Assembly: GCF_030704535.1 (NCBI RefSeq)
Contig: NC_081809.1
Span: 1,224,501-1,288,500, forward strand
DNA length: 64,000 nt
Source: Vitis vinifera
Taxonomy: Eukaryota; Streptophyta; Magnoliopsida; Vitales; Vitaceae
Direction: 5' to 3'
Shown: one piece after another, positions 45,481 through 56,100 of the stretch
How positions within the stretch are numbered: position 1 is the first letter of the stretch
Layout: every line of letters starts with the position of its first letter
Position numbers and translations under genes: made by a program
The notes under the pieces: model-generated
What the model was told of the DNA's origin: nothing
Databases searched by the model: none
The model's input: the letters and a program-made list of their open reading frames with translations, nothing else

Positions 45481-45494
45481 TAGGGTTAGGGTTT
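45481..45494 (+). promoter_or_regulatory. Telo-box in the PP2C 5' leader
   Basis: TAGGGTTAGGGTTT, the complement of a double AAACCCTAA-type telo-box, sits between the TATA box and the start codon. Telo-boxes often work together with site II motifs, which occur upstream near 44700-45020. Confidence 0.5.
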
Positions 45495-45501
45495 CTGAGA
45501 G

Positions 45502-45564
45502 ATGTGGGATGCTCGGTGCTTTGATGAATCTCCTCTCTCTCTGTTTGAAGCCATTTGGCCGTGA
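45502..45564 (+). promoter_or_regulatory. Upstream ORF overlapping the PP2C start
   Basis: An ATG at 45502, seven bases before the main ATG and in another frame, opens a 20-codon frame ([20 protein letters not shown]) ending in TGA inside the PP2C coding exon. If transcription starts before it, scanning ribosomes meet this ATG first. It has A at position -3 (AGAGATGT), as good as or better than the main start (GGGATGC). Confidence 0.5.
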
Positions 45565-48500
45565 TTCAGGGAATGTCGAGCTTGGGAGTGAAGGAAGAGA
45601 GGGTTTGCTTTGGTTTCGGGATATTGGGCATTATGCGTCCGGCGACTTCTCGATGGCCGTGGTTCAGGCCAATCAGGTGCTGGAGGACCAGAGCCAGATC
45701 GAGTCGGGGCCATTTGGGACCTTCGTGGGGGTTTACGACGGTCACGGAGGGCCCGAAGCGGCTCGCTACGTGTGCGATCACCTTTTTCGGAATTTCCAAG
45801 GTTCGTGTTTTGATCTGATCTTTCTGGCTGTCGATTCGCCACGTTTTTTGAGTTTTTGTTGGTTATTTGGGTTGTGATATTTATCTGCTAGCAGATTGGG
45901 TGCTTTTACATGTGTAGTATTCAATCACGGACCTTTTTCCGAGATGTTGGCTTTGTTTGGACGTTTTGGAGAGGTTTGATTGCAAAAGGAATCTTGTGCG
46001 GTGGGTAACCGCCAAATCATAAGTATTGAATGAGACCCAGAACCTAGAATTTGCTAATCTGGGTCTTCACTACAAGATTTGGGATTTGGGTATTATCCAC
46101 TGTAGATGATTCTTCTTTGACCTTCTAAGCTCGAAAAGGTCAAATTGGAAGCAACGAGTCAATTTGGTTTTATTGCAAATTCCCTTAAAGCATTATGCGT
46201 TGAAGCCCAATAATGAACTGTTATAATTCTCGGGAGTTGAGTTTTCTTAGTTAATTTTTATCTTTTGAATACTAAAGAAAGAAAGCTTTCTTATGTTGGA
46301 GTTCTTAGGTTTTGTGTTTATGCAGCAATATCAGCTGAGTCCGAGGGTGTTGTGACCACGGAGACAATCAGAAGGGCTTTTCTCCAAACAGAGGAAGGGT
46401 TTACAGCTCTTGTGTCCCAGTTATGGATTAGTCAACCCAATCTGGCGTCAGTTGGCTCATGCTGTCTAGTGGGAGTTATATACGAGCAGACCCTTTTCAT
46501 TGCAAACCTGGGAGATTCGCGGGTTGTGTTGGGCAAGAAAGTAGGCAACACTGGTGTTGTTGCTGCCATACAGCTCTCGACTGAACACAATGCTAACGTT
46601 GAGGCTGTCAGGCAAGAGCTCAAAGACTTGCACCCCAATGATCCCCAAATTGTTGTCCTCAAGCATGGTGTTTGGAGAGTAAAGGGCATTATTCAGGTTA
46701 TTTCAAATACCTTTTGACCATGCTTAAAATTGCTGTAATTTTTGGAAATTGTTTTTCGGTTTTCGTGTTCTCCTGCACATTGACCATTCTTGACTTGTAG
46801 TTCCTCAGAAGCTAGCTCTCATAGAATTCTTCAAGTTCTGGCCTTGTGACTCCCTAAATCCTAAGGTTTGTGGGCAGAATGATCTAGAGATCATATGGTC
46901 CTTTTGCGTGTCATCAAGGCTGTTCAAAAACTGGATGTAGATGTTGTGTGAGAACTTTCTGTAACATTTAGTGAAGAACTTGGACGGTCTGTGATATCCA
47001 TGTACAAGAAATTGAATAGATGTGTGTGTGAGTGCTACACTGTATATGTTTGCTGTAAAAATTTGAGAAGTTTCAAATTGGAATGAGTAGGGTCTGCAAC
47101 ATGGAGCCCAAAAGCATTTCAAATGAATATAAAGGTAATAACACAATCTACTTGCTGATAAAAAAAATAAAAAAAAGAGAAAAGAAAAAAGACACATAAT
47201 CTACTGACTTGCAACCTTGATCAATTATAGGGGCTAAATTGACATCCATTTCCTAATACCGACTGAATGTCTGCTCTTGAACTCATCTGGATTCTTGATG
47301 AAATCCAGATGTATATGTTTTGAATCTGATTATAGTTAGAGGCATGCTATGGTAGGTAAATATTTAGTTTAGATGCCCCCACCCTGCATGTCTTTCTCCC
47401 TTTGATAAATCATTTCTGAAATGCATAGGCTATCATATGTGGACAACTGCATGTTGGCCCAAAAGCAGTTATATGCAATTGATGAACTTATTCATCACGT
47501 TCCAACTGGCTGTTCTATATAAACCTAATACCAATATTTTACTTTCCCGGGTTTGATTGATGTTTACCAGACGTTTATTGCCATTTTATGGATCACAATA
47601 CCCATGTTCTAACTTCTGCATAACATTGGCATAATTTACTCAGAACTGCTTCCCTGTAAATTGCCAAATTAACACCTAGATTATTTCCCTTTTTTTTTTT
47701 CTTTTTTTCTTTTTTTTTTTATAACACCTAGATTATTTCTTTTTGTGTTTAATTACTACTTGCATATTTAAAGCTTAATTTAAAGTATAGTTTCAGAAAA
47801 AAGGGGGAAAATGCATATCAATTGCAAATCTTGAATGGAATAACCTTTTTTTTTCTTTTACCTAGATTTATTGAACTCAACTATATTATGGGAAATTGGA
47901 ATCTGAATTTTCTGAGGAACTTTGATTAATTGCTATAGCATATTTTTCTGTTTAAATTTTAGATTCTGTGTGATCTTGTGTCATCAACTTCATGATTTTA
48001 TTTGATGCAGGTTTCTAGATCTATAGGCGACGTATATATGAAACATGCGCAGTTTAACAGAGAACCACTTAATGCGAAATTCAGACTTCCTGAACCAATG
48101 AACATGCCTATCTTGACTGCCAATCCATCTATTATTTCTCATACTCTCCACCCAAATGATTCTTTCCTTATATTTGCATCTGATGGTCTATGGGAACACT
48201 TGAGTAATGAAAAAGCTGTGGATATCGTCCATAGTCATCCACGTGCAGTAAGACTTTATCCTCTGCATTCTTTTTGCAATAATGCTTTTCTACATTGAAA
48301 TGTGGTTCAATGTTTTTGTGATTCTCTTTTGTAGGCATTATATGACCTTAAAATTCAAGTTTCAATTGTCTAGGGTTTGTTCATTAAATGGTTGCATGGT
48401 GGTGACCCTCTAATGTACATTATTTGCAATTCTGTTTCATCTATTCCTGGAAGATCTCTGAAGTAATTTTTTTTTTCCTTAAATTGATTTTCTGGGTACA

Positions 48501-50011
48501 GAGCTTAATATCTGGTAAATCATTTGTGTATCTGCCTCTTTTAATAGAGCAATCATAGAAATCTTGTCAGTAATTTCTCGCCTAATGCCTTTGTAGTTTG
48601 CACTCATCAAGAAATTGTTTTTCTTTAATTTCTCATGCTATTGATATAAATGGCCTGATGGGTCATTGTGCCTGCATTAGTTAGTGGTCATCTAGACCTA
48701 GTTTTTGAGGGTGAGCTTCATAGTGATGCAGGTGCCATTATCTTCAGACCGTTTACATCAGTGATACCATATTTGTGAGAAATTGAAAGAAAAAGAATTT
48801 TTTGGTTAGGGTAAACCACAAAGGCCTAAAGTGGGAAATTACTGATAAAATGTGCATGACTTTTCTATTTAGAAAAGGCAGATGCATAAACGAGTTACCA
48901 AATATTAATCTCTAAACCCTTCTATCTGTGTTATTTTTGTAACATACCAATATCTGATGTAGATATGTGAAATGACCATCATTATGGGCTCCACGCAAAT
49001 TTGCTGAACTACTTGCTTGGCAATGCTTTGTAAATCCTTTTGAACTTGCTAGCAAATATGAACTCATAAAATATTCAAAATCGTACTAAATCAAATTTGT
49101 TTTGATCACTGACATAAATTGATAGGGATATGGAGACAGAATAAAGAATAGCTGTGAAACTATGCATTTGCTAAAATTCTTTTGTTCACTTGTCCCAAGG
49201 GAAATGCATGCACGTTTGAATAAGGATACCTTAGCAAAAAATATGCTGCCCTCTACCATTCTGTTCAACACAAATTTTAGCGTTGGACCTCCAAGTTAAG
49301 TGATACCTGTGACAGATAAAATCTTTGCTTGCTAGTGTCTCAATGTTCTGAAGACCCTTTCTTCCTCCCTTCCCTCTGGGATAAATGAAACGGGTCTTTT
49401 CGTTGCTAATAATTCACAGCTGACAGATCTTCTTGGGGAATATTATGAAAATTTCTGATGTAGGCAATCTTGGAGGGCCTTTGTCTCAATATTAATACAC
49501 TGCCTAATATTAGCATAAATAAAAGTAGAATCTCTTATAAGCTAGCTGCAGATAGTTTGTAGGCAACAGATCTTAACGAGAACATTTTGTACTTTTTCCA
49601 GATGATGTTTGTGGATATTACATCCTTATATGTTGAACTGCAGTTATATTTATCAAAAAAAAAAAAAAAATGTTGAACTGCAGTTACTTGATAAAGTAGA
49701 CATTAAACTCATGCACATGTGTATAATGTGTATCTCTTCATATAAATTGGTTTTGGTAATTCTGCATATGTCAAGCTCACAAGTTTCCATCATTGCAGGG
49801 AAGTGCCAAACGACTTGTAAAGGCAGCCCTCCAAGAAGCAGCAAGAAAACGAGAAATGCGGTACTCAGATCTGCGAAGGATTGACAAGAAGGTCAGACGA
49901 CATTTTCATGACGACATAACTGTTATTGTTTTGTTCTTAAACCACGACCTAATATCCAGAGGCATGGTGCAAGACCCTCCACTTTCAGTTCGTAGTGCAC
50001 TGGAACACTGA
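45509..50011 (+). CDS. Protein phosphatase 2C (clade D type)
   Basis: Four exons: 45509-45800, 46326-46696, 48011-48247 and 49799-50011, giving 370 residues. Mg/Mn-dependent Ser/Thr phosphatase. Motifs: [20 protein letters not shown] near the N-terminus, metal-binding VYDGHGG (76-81), [11 protein letters not shown] (about 157-167), [20 protein letters not shown] (222), [11 protein letters not shown] (about 276) and [12 protein letters not shown] (about 335). The block [16 protein letters not shown] and the overall layout match Arabidopsis clade D PP2Cs such as At4g38520 and At3g55050. Some clade D members act on plasma-membrane H+-ATPases under SAUR control. The start [13 protein letters not shown] fits the clade's short hydrophobic N-terminus. 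All splice sites are GT-AG and metal ligands are intact. Introns 2 and 3 are 1.3-1.6 kb. Confidence 0.92.
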
Positions 50012-50876
50012 TGATTTATGGAACTAAAAAAGCCCATTTCTCCTTCCCCTGATTTCGGCAATTGCCCTAATATTCCTCATGATGCATATGGTTAGAGAGA
50101 GCAACAACAATTGGCAAAGCAAGCAGTTGAGCTACTCGGATACTAATAGAGAGGTCCCCCCATTTATTTGAAGAGGCTTGAAATTTGTAAAATGTTGTTA
50201 GAAGATCTAAGCTCCCTTGTAATACCCTCATATAATCTACTTGTATGCATGTTGTATTTTTTTCTTTTTTGGCTTCCACTCTCCTTCCCTTCAGTCTCAC
50301 TCTCTCTCTCTCTCTCTCTCTCGATATGTGTGGGTGCGGAGCTCAACATCGACTAATATCATTTGGTTAAATAGTGTTTTCAGGTGGATGTATGTGTTGC
50401 ATGGTAACTAGAGGATTTAAGAGTGTGGGCTTATCATTTAGTTGACTTGGCCTGGACTAACTTATGGCTAGAAGCCGCTCAAGAGTTCTTGCCTTCCCCT
50501 CTCGTCACCTTTGCTTTACTACCAATTGGGGCAGACTCCAGGTTATATTTGTGATGAAATATATTCCTTTGTTTTTCTCCCAATGAGATTTTTTTTTTTT
50601 TTTTTTTTTTTTTATCTTGTAAAATGGGGGAATGGTGATGTTAATTCTATGTCTGGATCCATTTTTGATTAGTATGAGAAAATAATTATAAAAAAAATAT
50701 TTTTTTTCAAGTTATTTAAATTTTATATAGAAAAAGAAAAGTAAGTTTAAAAATAATTTATTGGTTCCAAATTTGTTTTTTAATATTATTTTTCCTACTT
50801 ACCATAGGGCAGAGAATCAAGATTAATTCCTAAGTGGCAATGGTCTTATTTCTTACCTTCCCCCCTTATCTACAAG
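50012..50876. other. PP2C 3' UTR and intergenic DNA
   Basis: A (TC)n microsatellite (50301-50322) and a T run (50588-50613) are the only clear structures. No gene was found. Confidence 0.5.
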
Positions 50877-50881
50877 CTGGG

Positions 50882-52484
50882 TGTTAACCCCTTAGCCTCT
50901 TGACTCAATCATGGAGGAAAAGGCCTCATGGATAGGCCTTGCACCCATGAGAGCCTTGGCAGAAAGTAAGGAAAGTCTGGAGGTTTGGTGGTTCAAACTC
51001 CAAAAGTTAAGTGAGGAGACCACGGGAGAGCCAAACGCATACCGCGCATGGGCCAAATGCGCACTGCGGGTGAGCCAGACAGGCATCGAGCACGCACCGC
51101 GTGCGCACCAGATGGGCACCACACATGCACCAAGCTTATGTGGTGCAGATGAAGGCTGAGTTGGAATTTTATTTATATTTATTTAATATTCCATTATGTC
51201 TCCTTAGGCATATTGATGTATCTTCCATAAACAATGAAAACGACTCGTATTGTTCTTTAAGGGGGGAGGGGGGTAGGTGATTCAAAGGGGGAAGCACCAA
51301 GGAAAAGCATTGACAGCACCAAGGGGGCACCATGGCATAGCCATGGGCGTGCCTAGGACACACGGATGAGACTCGAGCACGCACACATGGGCTCCACGAC
51401 ATGTGTGGTGTGCACCCCGTGGCTGCAACGGCACGGGCCTGGTGCGACCTACCTCCTCCCCGTGCAAGCATGAGGACGCCTAAGCCTTGTGCGGTGAGCC
51501 AGCTGAGGAAGCCATGGGCCCAATGCCATGGCCTGATGGGGCAATAGACAACAACCGACTCACACCATGATGTCTATGCACAGCACAGGGGCGTAATGCC
51601 TTGTGCACCAAGAGGGATCAGCCATGGGCGCAATGTCATGGCTCGTTGCTATGGAGCTGGACCTGACATTGGAAGCAAACAACACGCCCAAGCCATGGGC
51701 ACCTAGACATGGCATGGGGTCACACATTAGTGTGGGAAAGGCACACTAATGCACCAGACGCTTGGTCAGCTAGTTGGTGCACGCTGCCTGACTCGGAAGG
51801 CCTTGATCAAAGACACGTTGGTGGGTACCCAGTCACAAAAGGCACCTTGCAATGAAGGAGACAGTTTGTTAGGGGGACTCTCCAACAACTTGGTTAAAAA
51901 GGTTTGAGGAGATGATAATGCAACTAGCTAGTGGCAACGTAGTTAGTCAGTGGCAGCTAGCTGGGACATCAAGTGATCAAGTCAAGTAGCCAATTGACTT
52001 ATAGTTGGCTAAGGAGCTTATGGCTGGTGCAAGTGGGTGGTTCATGAGCAGGTCATTATCTGGGTGGTGGGCGGTTATGTAAAGGCAGTTATGGGCGGTT
52101 TTGGCTAGTTGCATAACCATCAGATTGGCTCCAACTTTTGAATTTGGGAATTCAAATATGTAACCGCTGGTTGAGTCTTTTAAAAAGGGTTCCTGCATCC
52201 TTGAAATCAAAGAGTGAGAGATTGGGATAGGGTTCTTCTCTTAATGCTTAGGGTGTAAGCATTGTACTCTGACTTGGGGAAACAATTTTGTCTTGTAGAG
52301 TGAATTAATACAAGTTGGGAAAAGTTTCCTATAAATCGTTGGTGTCCCTGTTACTGTGTTTTTACTTTGCTTGAATTTGCTTTTACTTTGTTTTTCTAAA
52401 AGTTGGGAAGGAAGGTTGGCTAAAAAAGGGTCCTTAGCACCGCGCATTCATGAAAAATTTAGTGGGATCTTCAAGGGTGTAACA
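50882..52484. mobile_element. Solo LTR of an LTR retrotransposon
   Basis: The 1603-bp segment starts TGTTAACC and ends GTGTAACA, giving the TGTTA...TAACA termini usual for LTRs. It is flanked on both sides by the 5-bp direct repeat CTGGG (50877-50881 and 52485-52489), the expected target duplication. No internal coding region lies inside and no second LTR is nearby, so this is most likely a solo LTR left by recombination between the two ends of a full element. The length suggests a Ty3/Gypsy-type source, but that is a guess. A GC-rich patch at 51020-51140 contains GCGCAC/GGGCAC-type short repeats. The perfect target duplication argues against great age. Confidence 0.75.
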
Positions 52485-52489
52485 CTGGG

Positions 52490-52574
52490 CTCGTATAATG
52501 TGAACTCTTGTTACAATAATTATCATTACTGACTTTGAAGTCTCTCTTAACTCCTTAGGTCTTATTTGCGTAGC

Positions 52575-52605
<31 letters not shown>

Positions 52606-53103
52606 GTTGTTATTATTAATTAATTTTAATTAAATATGAAATAGTTTTAATTTTTTTTTTTCATAAAAGGAGAATGTAAGAACATTATTATTATTATTAT
52701 TATTATTTGCATTCGATTGTTGTACAAGTTGATATTGAAAAAAGAGAAGGTAATAAAAATACAAGTAGTTATACACTTATATACAAGAAAAATTCGCCGT
52801 TTTTGTTTAATAAAATTATTAATAAACGTCCATTAGTGGACTTGGAAGGTAAATCCAAACAGCACCTAGAATTAACCAAGGGATTATTGGTCTGAACTCT
52901 GAAGTGATCTGATCCTGATAGAACGACAGTGCCAGTGACCAGAGGCAGAATCGTAATTATAAATAAACAAAGGTGCATTTTTGGAAATGCGGCTCTGTGG
53001 ACTACTAGAGAAAGAAATGAACCTAGAAGAACGGCTTTTGTCTATGGGGCACGGGAGCGACGATCAGAAGTAGCCGGAGTCCGATTTTCAACATCTGACA
53101 GCC
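52490..53103. other. Intergenic DNA and promoter of the exine-protein-like gene
   Basis: Two TTA/ATT trinucleotide microsatellites (about 52578-52605 and 52684-52707) precede the likely 5' UTR. No gene or clear TATA box was recognised. Confidence 0.5.
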
Positions 53104-56100
53104 ATGAAGTCAGTTTTAAGCGCGGTGCCTGTCTTAATACTGACGCTGACTGTGGTCGCCATTCAGTCGGCGTCCGCGGCTCCGGAGGCCTTCCGGCGAG
53201 ACCCGGGGCATCCTCAGTGGCACCACGGGGCTTTTCACGAGGTCAGAGATAGTGTCCGATCTGATGTTCGCCGCATGCTCCATACGCGTGCCGAGGTATT
53301 CGTCTTCCCTTTGGTTGCTCGGAAACTGCAAGAAAATGAAGGAATGTTAAAAGATTATGAATCTTCGATTTTTGATGCTTCAGATTCACTTAATCTGATT
53401 GGTGCATATTCCTTTCACACTGTGTGATCGTGTTTGGATTTCGTGTCAATCTATTTTTTATGTTTGCTATGACAATTTACTCATTCCTTCCGTTAATTTC
53501 TATGTTCGAACCTTCCTCCTCCGTTTGGTTGCTGAAAAATGGAGGAAAGCAAAATTTTGGATGTATATATTCCATATTTTTAAGTTTTTCATCATACGGA
53601 AAGCTAATTAATTAAGCTGCTTGTGTTGATCATAGCAGCGTGGAGGTTTAGTTTGCTCGCCCCAAATATTGAGAATTCTAAGGTTCAGAAGTTCATTTTT
53701 CTTATTCCTTTTAAAGGGATTTCCTGGAACCACACCATGCCACCAAGTAGCCAACAGCATGTCAGTTGTGCTATTTGGTCCCTTGTAAATGTGGTTATTT
53801 CATTTTGTTAACATTGATATTCCAGTGCTTCTCTGTGGTGTTCGATATGAAATAAGAGCTATTTAGGTTTACTTCAGAATTTTTTCTTAGTATAGTGGCC
53901 CATTTCCTCCAAAATTCTACAACTTGGCACATTTCTACAGTTAGAATCATACTTCAATCTGGATTTTCAGTCCTATGGAGAGTCCTAATGGATGGCAGCA
54001 CAGAGGTACTACTAGGTTGCATCTAATCAAAGAACAGATGGTTCCCAATCCATGACTAACCGATCCCTGAAAAGTTAAAGTTGATTTAGACACATAGGCT
54101 GCACTATGCCAGCTAATGAATAATTTTTTTATTCTCATCCTGGGCAATTTATCCTGAGAATTTAAACAACTTATGCAAAGTCAGTGGTAGATTGAAGATA
54201 GCATAATTCATGAAAATGGTTCTGCTGTACTAGCTTTTTTTAAGATGCTAAATTGACAACCAATTTGATTGGGAAAAGAGTTACCCCACCTGTGTATATT
54301 TTCCTTCAAACATTATGAACCTTGTTTTGGTAGTTTGTTGTAGGCTGCCCTTGCTTTGGATAAGAGCATAGGAGGTGAAGGGAAGTGTGCTGTGACAGAT
54401 TTTACTTAGAAATTTTTGCACTCCCATGAAAGTGTAAAATTCTGCAGCCCCTTTTCCCCCCTGCATCTTCCACGAAACTACTTCCAGTAAATTGAAGAAT
54501 GAAGTTTTAACTTTTCCAGGGCTTGAATGGTTCTTTGTTTTATGCTTTTCATTTTGTTCAAGTTTGTTATCTCAGTAAGTAAATGATGAAGGTATGCTCA
54601 TTTTGGTTCCTCGCTACATGCTGAAACAGGACCTTCTTTAGTACATTCATAGGCTTTGGGTCATTTTGTGCCTGAGCCCATGGGAAACTACTTGTTAATT
54701 TTCTGGTTGATGAGCTGCATAGTTTTCACCTCTATGGAATGTTGACTCTTTATTGTCTCAAAATTGAAATTAAGATGAATAGAGACATTGGCTGAATCAA
54801 GGAATATTCAATTTGTGCATCTAGAAAGTGACATTACACCAGGGGCTAACTAGAACCATCTTAGTTTTCTGAAGTTCGGTCATTTCCTTAACTATTTTTG
54901 AATGAGTCTTCAAGTCAAACGTACCTTGATAGCCAATACCCATGATGCCTCCATCTATCAACAAAATCATGGAATGTTTCTTCTACATTCAATAGAAGTC
55001 TCAGCTTCTTTTATCCCTTTTCTTCAAAATATTGTTACATTCAGTGTTGGAATTTTAACTAGGTAATAAATCACTGTTGATATTGCTATTATTTTAACGA
55101 GGGTGTCTGGTTTGAATGTTTAATCATGTATATAAGTGTCATACAGGTTCCATTCCAGGTCCCACTCGAAGTAAACATAGTCCTCATTGGTTTCAACAAT
55201 GATGGAGGCTATAGGTATACGGTTGATGCACACAAATTGGAAGAGTTCCTCAGAATCAGCTTCCCATCTCACAGACCCTCATGCTTGGAGACAGGCGAGC
55301 CCCTTGATATTGAGCATCACATTGTCTACAATGTGTTTCCTGTAAGTTTCAGTAAACTGTTATTCTCACTAATATCACCTAACATGGTTGGTGCAGTTGG
55401 ATGTTTCAACTTGTTGCTTTGGATTTTCTATGTGATCATAATGATTCTAGTGTATTATAAAAAAAATTGGGAGGAATATGATGCCTTTAATCGGTTCGAG
55501 TCTATTATCATAATCCCTTTAATCAATTTTGTAGATTGGGGGGTGGCATCTAGATGGGGGGGGGGGGGGGGGGAGTAGTTTTTTGTGTTTTCCCTCATCC
55601 AGGCTATGCCTTTTGATGTCCTTTGTATACAACCTGTGTACATGGGTGTATGGTTTTTAATTATAAATTTATTCTCTTTGCTTACTTGTCAAAAGAATAA
55701 TGATTCTAGTGTGTTACATGCCTTATAATTTGTCTATAACCATATTCAACAGCTTAGTGCTAGTCATCCTTGTTTAATATTTACTTGGTACCCTTACAGT
55801 TTAATATCATATCTTGCTGGAGCTCTATAATGTCATCTTTTGTAGGCATGACTACTTCCATTTTAAAAGGAAAGTAAAATGAGAGGGAAAAAAAAAAAAA
55901 AAAAAACAGTGGAAATCTCTTATCAACATGGATCAAATAGAGTCAAAATTTTGTTGTTAACTTTAATGATTGGCAGTGAAAAAATTTAAATAGATCCTTT
56001 TTTCATATAGGTAAATTTTATCCCCATTGGGACTTGAACCTGGAACCTCCCACAAACTCTCCCCATCCCTTTACCACTTGAGCCAGGCCTCAAGGGCAAA

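Noticed and set aside
56008-56097. A tRNA gene suggested by A-box and B-box sequences
   Set aside because: No convincing cloverleaf or anticodon stem; target duplications and A tail show it is a SINE.
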